Source: Bacteroidaceae bacterium | GTDB lineage: Bacteria > Bacteroidota > Bacteroidia > Bacteroidales > Bacteroidaceae | Reading direction: 5' to 3' | NCBI GenBank assembly: GCA_017961965.1 | Contig: JAGCWG010000414.1 | Span: 1-5,152 of the forward strand | Length of the DNA stretch: 5,152 nucleotides | Part shown: positions 1 through 5,152 of the stretch, piece after piece | Layout: the number at the start of each line of letters is the position of its first letter | How positions within the stretch are numbered: position 1 is the stretch's first letter | Notes under the pieces: generated by a model | Seen by the model: only the letters and a program-made list of their open reading frames with translations | Database searches by the model: none | Told to the model about the DNA's origin: nothing | Made by a program: the position numbers and the translations under genes

Positions 1-3000
1 AATCAGAGCAAGACTACTCCGCTCCCTACCGACAACGGATATGCACATATGAATGTGGGTGACCTCTTTATCAAGGAAGGTTCACGCATTGTGTTTGATA
101 TCAATGGCGCAGACAATGCCTCTGGTGACAGGCTCAATGTTATGGGCAAGATGACTGTACGCAAGCAGAACTGGCAGTATGGTCCTAAATACCTTGCTCC
201 TGTGTTTGAAATTCGTGCATCATCAAAACTTGCTGCTGGTGAATATCTTCTTGGCTCATTTAATGAACTGGCAGAAGGCTCATCTCTTGATAACATCATT
301 GTGGAGTGCCCTAAAGGTACTGCAGAGCCTGTAGCACAGATATATGCAGAGGATGGTAAGTACTATCTACATGTCGGAACAAAACGAAAGAATTCAGGTA
401 GGTTCATTTCAGGTTCAACATACTATTTATATAACGTTTCAACAGATAAGTTCCTTAGTCGTGGTTCAAACTATGGTTACCGAGCTGTGGTTGATGACTA
501 TGGAGTGCCTGTGGTATGCGAATCGACAGATGCGGGTATCCGTCTAAGATCAGCAGACTTAAAGATTGACAATACTGATGTCTATTATGGAGAAGATGGT
601 AATATGTATGCCGACAAGAAGTTGAACAGTGGTAAGGTTTCAGCATTTAGTGTCGCACCAGTTGACGATACATCTGGTTTCTATACCATCATGAAGAGCG
701 ACGGCAAGTATGTATATGCTGTTACATCTCCTTCCAATCAGTATACAGTATATAACGATGGCGTAATAGGTACTAACACGAGTGCCGAGCAGACATATTG
801 GCGATTTGTGTCAGCAGAAGAACGCAACGAAATCATCAGCGAGCGTGAAGCAGCCATGACAAAGTCCGAGTTTGTAAAGGCAGGACTCTCCTATGAGCAG
901 AACTCATACAAGACAGAGGATTACACGGACAAAATAAACAACAGTTCACTCCGTACCACGGTAACAGGATGGACAGTCACAAGTAATGGTAATACAACGT
1001 TCAAAGTAGGATTTGATAGCAATGTGGGTGAAGTGTACGAAGGTGCTGGCTCATTGTCGCAGACTGTAAGTGGGCTCACACCAGGACTCTACCGTGTGAG
1101 TATGTACGGATTCTACCGTCAGGGAAGCAATGCCAACTGTGTATCACTCACGGATTATAACGTGTCAACAGCCTATCTGCAGGCAGGTAACAATAAGGTT
1201 CAACTCTGTGACTGGGCAAGTGCTCAGACTGGTGGCAACAATCCTAATTCACGTTCCGAGGCTAACTCTAAGTTCAACGATGGTAAGTACCTCAACATGG
1301 TATATGCCTATGTAGGTTCAGACGGTAAGCTTACTATCTCCGTTGTACAACCTTCGATGACAAAGATGGGATGGCTTACGTTCCGTGACTTCAGACTTGA
1401 ACTCATCAAGCCTATAGAGACTGGAGACGATATAACTGGTATGATACAAAATGCCAGCTTTGCAAGTGGTAATGCTATAGGCTGGACTGGTAACCCTACT
1501 GTTAATGCGGAGAATCAGAATGCTGAATTCTTCAATACTACGTTTGAACTCAAGCAGACCATCAGCAACATCCCAGATGGATGGTATGAGGTAGGTGTGC
1601 AGGCATTCTATCGTAATGGTAAGTCAGGCGGCAAGGCATCAAAGGCTATGTTCTATGCCAACAACACGATGAAGTATGTACGTCGTCTTGATTCGCAGAC
1701 TCCAGCCGAGTGTGGTCTCTCAGCCCTCCCTAATACGATGTCTGAGGCTAAGGAAGCATTTGCACGTGGACTCTACTGGAACTATCTCCGCGTGTATGTG
1801 GAGGATGGTACGCTCACGATAGGCATTAAGAAACCAGAAGGAGTAAGTGAGGACTGGACAATGTTCGACAACTTTACTCTCAAATATTTAGGTGCCAAGA
1901 ATGATGACAATGACCGTACGCAGTACATTGCTAACAACTCGTTCGAGAGTGGCTCTATCCTTTACTGGTCAAGCATCAACACTGGTAGGGAATCAAATGC
2001 ACAGGAAAACTCAAATGCAACATACACCATTGATATTGCAGACGGCAACTACGTCTTCAACTCATGGGATACATCAGGTACATTTGGTGTTAGCCAGACC
2101 ATAACATCACTCCCTAAGGGCGTATATAGGCTTGAGGCTGTTCTTGCGTCAGATGCCAACAATAAGATTGAAATAAACATCAACGACGAGAAGGCTTTTG
2201 ATTTCACAATGTATGGACCAAAGAGCAAGGGTTTGGTAGCCAAGTGTGACGATATCATCATTACTGAGACTGCTGATGTGCTCATCAATATTAAGTCAGC
2301 TACATGGTTCAAGGTGGACAATATACGTCTCACTTACATTGGTGAGGTGACTGAAGACATTCTCATTGCCGAGGCAAAGAGCAAGCTCCAACAGTCAATA
2401 GACGAGGCGAAGTATGCCATTAGTGCATATCCTTCTGGAACAAGAATCTTTGACTACAACACCACGTCCGTTAATGGTATCATATCTGCTGCCGAGAAGG
2501 CAGTCAAATCGTCATCAACAACAAGAGAACAAATCAATGCACAGACTAACAGCATTGATAATCTCGTAAAAAATATCGCAGAGGGTAATAGCGACATCTC
2601 ATACAATGGTCCTGCCGCTAACACACGCTACAATATTATGTTAAGCAACAAGACTGTTACATTTGTTGACGGCAAGGCTTCTGCACTTGTGCTCGACAAA
2701 GTGAACGTAAACCTCATTCAGGCATTCATCCTTGAGGCTGACGAGTCTAATGCTTACTCATATAAACTCTGTTTCTATGACGAGAAGGGTACAAAGAAGT
2801 ATTTGTGTACACTCAACGATGCTAACGGAGTAGTGGTAAATGAGGGTGACTATACCATTACCGTCACGTCAGATGTGTCAAAGGCTCTCGCCTTCGGAGT
2901 GGAACGAAGTGCACAATACTCATCCAATGGTGTGTTCTATCTGCGCAATCCTAAACTTGGCAACAACTATCTCAATAGTCTTGATAACTCATTCAAGACG

Positions 3001-3657
3001 GGATATGTCGGCAATGGCAAGGGTAACTTTACCATCAACGTTGCTGGCAAGGCGGAGACTACACTTGCTGTCAATGGCGAAGCGGAGTGGGGCACATTCA
3101 TTGCTCCATACTCTGTGACAATACCAGATGGAGTCAAGGCATACACGGTATTACCTGAACTTGATGGTGAGTTCCTTGCCCTTACCGAGGTTACAAGTGT
3201 TATACCTGCCAACACTCCTGTACTCTTGTGTAACTACACAGGAAAGGATATCACATCCGTAAACTCAGACTACGGTTCTGCATCTGGTGACAACTATCAG
3301 GTGGGACTGCTCGTGGGATGTTACTCTTCAGCTTCTCTTCCAGTATCAGATGCAAGCTATAGGTACTATGTACTCCAGCGTCAGGAAGGAGAGACTTCGT
3401 TCTGTAACATTGCTTCAACGATGAGTGGATCTCCTTACAGATGTTATCTCAAGCTTTCTTCTGATGCTTCAAATAGCAGTCGTCTGCGTCTTCCAGCCTT
3501 GAATGGTGGCAATATCACGTTAGTCACTGAGCAAGAGCTTGACAGCCATATCATTAGTGAAGTTTACGACATCTCAGGTAAGGTGGTCAACGGAATCCAG
3601 AAGGGCGTCAACATCATACGTTTTAGGGATGGCAGCGTCAGAAAGGTGATAAGGTAA
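1..3657 (+). CDS. Large secreted multidomain protein with carbohydrate-binding-like modules and T9SS-type C-terminal tail (5' end missing)
   Basis: The frame is open from base 1 (NQSKTTPLPTDNGYAH precedes the first Met at 49) and no signal peptide follows that Met, so the gene starts upstream; 1218 residues are visible. Numbering from base 1: residues ~17-130 resemble the last strands of an autotransporter-like or beta-helix region (GDRLNVMGKMTV). Residues ~137-275 resemble a ricin/trefoil-like segment (YYLYNVSTDKFLSRG). Three galactose-binding-like beta-sandwich modules lie at ~308-475, 476-635 and 641-782. A helical FIVAR-like bundle is at ~783-865, a second trefoil-like stretch at ~868-1016, and a pre-terminal beta domain with IPANTPVLL at ~1017-1175. 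The tail, ~1188-1218 (VYDISGKVV...GVNIIRF...RKVIR), matches the usual T9SS type A sorting-domain pattern. The protein is therefore probably exported across the outer membrane and attached or released there. Any catalytic domain would lie in the missing N-terminal part. Domain names come from pattern recall, not a search; the ligand is unknown. Confidence 0.85.
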   Translation, partial: NQSKTTPLPTDNGYAHMNVGDLFIKEGSRIVFDINGADNASGDRLNVMGKMTVRKQNWQYGPKYLAPVFEIRASSKLAAGEYLLGSFNELAEGSSLDNIIVECPKGTAEPVAQIYAEDGKYYLHVGTKRKNSGRFISGSTYYLYNVSTDKFLSRGSNYGYRAVVDDYGVPVVCESTDAGIRLRSADLKIDNTDVYYGEDGNMYADKKLNSGKVSAFSVAPVDDTSGFYTIMKSDGKYVYAVTSPSNQYTVYNDGVIGTNTSAEQTYWRFVSAEERNEIISEREAAMTKSEFVKAGLSYEQNSYKTEDYTDKINNSSLRTTVTGWTVTSNGNTTFKVGFDSNVGEVYEGAGSLSQTVSGLTPGLYRVSMYGFYRQGSNANCVSLTDYNVSTAYLQAGNNKVQLCDWASAQTGGNNPNSRSEANSKFNDGKYLNMVYAYVGSDGKLTISVVQPSMTKMGWLTFRDFRLELIKPIETGDDITGMIQNASFASGNAIGWTGNPTVNAENQNAEFFNTTFELKQTISNIPDGWYEVGVQAFYRNGKSGGKASKAMFYANNTMKYVRRLDSQTPAECGLSALPNTMSEAKEAFARGLYWNYLRVYVEDGTLTIGIKKPEGVSEDWTMFDNFTLKYLGAKNDDNDRTQYIANNSFESGSILYWSSINTGRESNAQENSNATYTIDIADGNYVFNSWDTSGTFGVSQTITSLPKGVYRLEAVLASDANNKIEININDEKAFDFTMYGPKSKGLVAKCDDIIITETADVLINIKSATWFKVDNIRLTYIGEVTEDILIAEAKSKLQQSIDEAKYAISAYPSGTRIFDYNTTSVNGIISAAEKAVKSSSTTREQINAQTNSIDNLVKNIAEGNSDISYNGPAANTRYNIMLSNKTVTFVDGKASALVLDKVNVNLIQAFILEADESNAYSYKLCFYDEKGTKKYLCTLNDANGVVVNEGDYTITVTSDVSKALAFGVERSAQYSSNGVFYLRNPKLGNNYLNSLDNSFKTGYVGNGKGNFTINVAGKAETTLAVNGEAEWGTFIAPYSVTIPDGVKAYTVLPELDGEFLALTEVTSVIPANTPVLLCNYTGKDITSVNSDYGSASGDNYQVGLLVGCYSSASLPVSDASYRYYVLQRQEGETSFCNIASTMSGSPYRCYLKLSSDASNSSRLRLPALNGGNITLVTEQELDSHIISEVYDISGKVVNGIQKGVNIIRFRDGSVRKVIR
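922..2346 (+). repeat. Three diverged tandem beta-sandwich (galactose-binding-like) modules within the large protein
   Basis: Three consecutive segments, starting near bases 922, 1426 and 1921, share one plan. Each opens with an 'I-x-N-x-S-F/L' type strand followed by a Trp (GWTVTS, GWTGNP, YWSSIN). Each has a central motif: SGLTPGLYRVSMYGFYR, SNIPDGWYEVGVQAFYR and TSLPKGVYRLEAVLASD. Each closes with a strand pair ending in F-x-D-F/N-x-x-L (TFRDFRLELI, MFDNFTLKYLG, KVDNIRLTYIG). The third copy is the shortest and lacks the Phe-Tyr-Arg after its central strand. Repeats of this kind are common in large Bacteroidota surface proteins and are usually read as carbohydrate-binding modules. That function is an inference here; the protein-level repetition is seen directly. 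Confidence 0.7.
3535..3654 (+). other. T9SS type A-like C-terminal sorting domain (coding part of the large gene)
   Basis: The last ~40 residues include EVYDISGKVVNGIQKGVNII and end RKVIR. This is the usual layout of a Bacteroidota type IX secretion tail: a strand V-Y-D-x-x-G-K/R-x-V, a short turn, a K-G-V/I-x-I-I strand, and a final basic strand. Such tails direct periplasmic proteins through the outer-membrane translocon and are normally cleaved. Prevotella-like versions are often shorter and more degenerate than the Porphyromonas type, and this copy fits that pattern. Confidence 0.7.
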
Positions 3658-3711
3658 ACACGCCTAATTTATAAAAAAAGCAAAAAGTACAACTAACAAC
3701 TAACCTAATAA

Positions 3712-3888
3712 ATGAAAAGAAATTATACAAGACCTGTTGCAGAGGTAAAGTCTGCCCGCATTCGTGCATCATTGCTTGCAGGTTCACTTTATTCTGCACC
3801 AAGAGTAGCTGGTACTCCTGCAATAAGTAATAGCAGGAACGCTGTTCCTGATGGACAGCTCGCACGCGAAAGAAGTTCTTTCGATTAA
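3712..3888 (+). CDS. 58-aa small protein of the 'M-K-x-x-Y-x-x-P' type
   Basis: An ATG at 3712 opens a 58-codon frame ending in TAA at 3886-3888. It begins MKRNYTRPVAEVKSARIRAS, continues with LLAGSLYSAP, and ends ARERSSFD. The leader is A-rich and has no Shine-Dalgarno sequence, as is usual in Bacteroidota; it carries an adjacent double AACTAAC at 3691-3704. The start lies 54 bases after the stop of the large secreted-protein gene, and a terminator-like hairpin follows the stop by about 21 bases, so the two genes probably share a transcript. From memory, short peptides starting M-K-x-x-Y-x-x-P with a central L-L-A-G-S are frequent in Prevotella genomes, often beside surface-protein genes. 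No function is known to me. There is no lipobox and no convincing membrane span. It could be a leader or modified-peptide precursor, but nothing here shows that. Confidence 0.65.
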   Translation: MKRNYTRPVAEVKSARIRASLLAGSLYSAPRVAGTPAISNSRNAVPDGQLARERSSFD

Positions 3889-3909
3889 ATCATGACAATT
3901 TGTTTCATT

Positions 3910-3954
3910 TCGTCCGTCTGTTATCCCTGTGGTAGCAGGCGGACGATTTGTTTT
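3910..3954 (+). terminator. Rho-independent terminator closing the plus-strand unit
   Basis: TCGTCCGTCTG at 3910-3920 pairs with CAGGCGGACGA at 3936-3946. This gives an 11-bp stem with one G-U pair around a 15-base loop, followed by a T-rich run (TTTGTTTT). It begins 21 bases after the small-ORF stop, inside the 140-base gap between convergent genes. On the minus strand the stem is followed by an A-rich run instead, so it should act mainly on plus-strand transcripts. The rest of the gap (3955-4028) shows no clear terminator for the minus-strand operon. Confidence 0.75.
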
Positions 3955-4028
3955 AGATGAAAGATGCACATCCATTATTCAGGGTCAGCGATAAAATAAG
4001 TTTCTCGATAAAGTCGTTCAAATATTGT

Positions 4029-4523
4029 CTATTCTGCAATCTTGATTGCAACAGAGTGAATCTGTTGCCAGCCAGCCTTGTCTGTGAGGCGAATCATGAA
4101 GTGATAGTCACCAGTATCAATATCGGCAGGAATCGGAATGTCAAACATGGCTTCGTATGAGCGTAGTCCTGACGGAATGGCGTAATCCTGATTATAGACC
4201 CAAGGATGTTGAGGTGTTTTCTTGGCATCCATCTCACAGTCAACGGATGTGGTACTATGGGTGTGGTGGTCGAAATTGTTATGTATCTCGATGTTGTAAG
4301 CACCCAGTTCCTGATTATCCGTCATGATATAATGGAATAGAATAGTTTCTCCACGATGATACACTTGACAGTCGATAGGATTCTCAATGATGTCCTTATT
4401 GCTGATTACTGGTTGCTGCATGTCTTTGCTGTCATCATCATCTGAATCGCCACAAGACACAACGCTTAGTGCTGATGCTGCAATAAGAGCCGTAATGAGG
4501 CTCATGGTTCTTTTGTTGTTCAT
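4029..4523 (-). CDS. Surface-exposed lipoprotein, DUF4625-like (164 aa)
   Basis: The start chosen is the ATG at 4523. It gives a basic n-region (MNNKR), a hydrophobic core and a lipobox VVS-C with Cys24. The longer open frame upstream has no signal peptide and runs through the hairpin into the preceding gene. Cys24 is followed by GDSDDDDSKD, the Asp-rich lipoprotein export signal typical of Bacteroidota, so the mature protein is probably on the outer face of the outer membrane. The remaining ~130 residues look like one beta-sandwich of the DUF4625 type: IEIHNNFDHHTHS at 78-90, a Cys pair C52/C96, and IPADIDTGDYHFMIRLTDKAGW at 131-152. Clustered His81, 86, 87, 89 and 141 suggest metal binding (inference). 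It lies 58 bases after its paralogue, with no recognisable promoter between them, so co-transcription is likely. Met7 is an alternative start but would remove the basic n-region. The stop is TAG. Confidence 0.85.
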   Translation of the reverse strand: MNNKRTMSLITALIAASALSVVSCGDSDDDDSKDMQQPVISNKDIIENPIDCQVYHRGETILFHYIMTDNQELGAYNIEIHNNFDHHTHSTTSVDCEMDAKKTPQHPWVYNQDYAIPSGLRSYEAMFDIPIPADIDTGDYHFMIRLTDKAGWQQIHSVAIKIAE

Positions 4524-4543
4524 TGTTCTGTATTTTTTATATG

Positions 4544-4567
4544 GGGTGCGCCGAACACGGCGCACCC
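4544..4567 (-). promoter_or_regulatory. 5'-leader stem-loop before the 164-aa lipoprotein gene
   Basis: A perfect 10-bp inverted repeat (plus-strand arms GGGTGCGCCG at 4544-4553 and CGGCGCACCC at 4558-4567) encloses a 4-base loop, TGTT in the minus-strand sense. It starts 14 bases after the stop of the upstream lipoprotein gene and ends 20 bases before the start codon at 4523. In the gene direction it is followed by CATATAAAAAATACAGAACA, which is A-rich, so it is not a standard intrinsic terminator. It could be a translation or stability element, an intercistronic processing site, or a protein-binding palindrome. Confidence 0.7.
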
Positions 4568-4581
4568 TGTGGATTGTTTGC

Positions 4582-5064
4582 TTATTCTTCGTCGTGGTCG
4601 TGATGATGCTCATGCTCGTCGTCATCGTCGCCATCATCCTCTACTATTTCCAAGTGACTCTCAACTGTTGTCTGCTGACCCATATTGTCGGTTACAGTAA
4701 AGTGGAGGTGATACTCACCGAGTGGAGCATCAGCAGGGATGTCGATGTGCTCATGGAACTCAGCATTGCGCACACCAATGTACTTACCTGTAGTGTATGA
4801 CAACTCAACAATCTTGTTGGCACCGCCCTCCTGATGTATCTCGATGTCAATACGCTTGATGAGACCTTCGGCAAGCATATCAGCTTCGAGGTGAAGGTCA
4901 TGACCAGGATGAGCGTGTTTGCCATTGTCGTGACCAACCTCAGTGAGAGTGACAGATGGCTTTGCAGGCAACACATCGTCATCATCATTGCCACAAGATG
5001 TAAAACCAAAAGAGAGAACTGTTATGAGAGCCATCATGAGGCTCATATTGAATATCTTTTTCAT
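4582..5064 (-). CDS. His-rich surface lipoprotein, DUF4625-like, with acidic/His tail (160 aa)
   Basis: The start at 5064 gives MKKIFN, a hydrophobic core and lipobox FTS-C with Cys24. The export-type signal GNDDDD follows, so a surface lipoprotein is expected. The body carries GHDNGKHAHPGHDLHLEAD at 44-62, IEIH at 74-77, FHEHIDIPADAPLGEYHLHF at 103-122, and a final LEI strand. This matches my memory of the DUF4625 family. The last 19 residues hold 5 His and 13 Asp/Glu. In total 16 of 160 residues are His, so zinc, copper or another metal is a reasonable guess for the ligand, but no established reaction is known to me. It is first of the two lipoprotein genes and paralogous to the next one: Cys at the same position, the MSLxxALI core, IEIH, and IPAD...G-D/E-Y-H. 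No Bacteroidota promoter (TTTG / TAnnTTTG) is visible upstream, so the promoter probably lies beyond the window. The stop is TAA. Confidence 0.88.
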   Translation of the reverse strand: MKKIFNMSLMMALITVLSFGFTSCGNDDDDVLPAKPSVTLTEVGHDNGKHAHPGHDLHLEADMLAEGLIKRIDIEIHQEGGANKIVELSYTTGKYIGVRNAEFHEHIDIPADAPLGEYHLHFTVTDNMGQQTTVESHLEIVEDDGDDDDEHEHHHDHDEE

Positions 5065-5084
5065 TGTCTTTGTACGTTTTTAGG

Positions 5085-5106
5085 GGCACACCGTACACGG
5101 TGTGCC
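5085..5106 (-). promoter_or_regulatory. 5'-leader stem-loop before the His-rich lipoprotein gene
   Basis: A perfect 9-bp inverted repeat (plus-strand arms GGCACACCG at 5085-5093 and CGGTGTGCC at 5098-5106) encloses a 4-base loop, TGTA in the minus-strand sense. It ends 20 bases before the start codon at 5064, the same spacing as the hairpin of the downstream paralogue. The following leader CCTAAAAACGTACAAAGACA is A-rich, so terminator action on the minus strand is unlikely. On the plus strand a TGTTTTAACTTTT run follows, so weak plus-strand termination cannot be excluded. Confidence 0.7.
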
Positions 5107-5110
5107 TGTT

Positions 5111-5152
5111 TTAACTTTTAACTCTTGCATCACGAAGAATGAGTGATGTAGG
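5111..5152 (-). CDS. Possible C-terminal end of an upstream gene (13 codons visible)
   Basis: Reading in from the right edge on the minus strand, one frame gives PTSLILRDARVKS followed by TAA at 5113-5111, two codons after the basic RVKS. The stop sits 4 bases before the hairpin at 5106. The absence of any promoter-like sequence between it and the lipoprotein gene fits an operon with an upstream gene. The fragment is too short to identify. A second frame is also open through this stretch, so this could simply be non-coding leader. Confidence 0.3.
   Translation of the reverse strand, partial: PTSLILRDARVKS

Noticed and set aside
2049..2333. 94-codon minus-strand ORF inside the large gene
   Set aside because: It is fully contained antisense in a strongly coding frame and has no recognisable domain or signal of its own.
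3691..3704. Adjacent double AACTAAC before the small ORF
   Set aside because: It is a 14-base tandem of two in an A-rich leader, too short to call a functional repeat.
3957..4160. 67-codon plus-strand ORF after the terminator
   Set aside because: It runs from just after the terminator stem into the antisense of the lipoprotein gene. It has no promoter, and its composition is explained by the opposite coding strand.
4524..4637. N-terminal extension of the 164-aa lipoprotein to an ATG at 4637
   Set aside because: The extension is Thr/Arg-rich, overlaps the preceding gene and the hairpin, and would bury the lipoprotein signal peptide inside the protein.
4387..4800. 137-codon plus-strand ORF opposite the two lipoprotein genes
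   Set aside because: It lies antisense across both well-supported lipoprotein genes and the hairpin between them. Its sequence, with runs of Ser, Val and Leu, is what results from reading Asp/His-rich codons and signal peptides backwards.
5126..5150. Inverted repeat TGCATCAC...GTGATGTA near the right edge
   Set aside because: It is only 6 perfect pairs plus weak ends around a 9-base loop, with no T-run on the minus strand, and may lie in coding sequence; it could be chance.

Overview
The window looks like chromosomal DNA from a gut or oral Bacteroidota, most likely Prevotella or a close relative; this placement is an inference. The evidence is a large secreted protein ending in a type IX secretion (T9SS)-like sorting tail, lipoprotein signal peptides followed directly by Asp-rich export signals, A-rich leaders without Shine-Dalgarno sequences, and proteins resembling the Bacteroidota family DUF4625.

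Plus strand, 1-3888: the left 3.66 kb is the 3' part of one very long gene whose start lies outside the window. The visible 1218 residues look like a surface or secreted multidomain protein. In order they are the end of a repetitive beta-structure, a ricin/trefoil-like segment, three galactose-binding-like beta-sandwich modules, a short helical bundle, a second trefoil-like segment, a pre-terminal beta domain and a T9SS type A-like tail. A 58-codon ORF follows after 54 bases. It encodes a small peptide of a type I recall seeing repeatedly beside Prevotella surface-protein genes. A stem-loop with a T-rich tail then closes this transcription unit.

Minus strand, 5152-4029: two small lipoprotein genes converge on the first unit. 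The upstream one (160 aa) is very His-rich and ends in an Asp/Glu/His tail. The downstream one (164 aa) is a diverged paralogue. They share signal-peptide layout, an I-E-I-H motif and an I-P-A-D...Y-H segment. They are probably surface-exposed and may bind a metal; that role is inferred from His content only. The last 42 bases may hold the C-terminal end of a third gene of the same operon.

The most striking unexplained signal is a pair of stem-loops, one before each lipoprotein gene. Each ends exactly 20 bases before its start codon. Their stems differ at three base pairs, and all three differences are compensatory. This suggests a structured 5' leader element kept by selection on pairing. 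No RNA genes, CRISPR array, insertion sequence or origin was seen.
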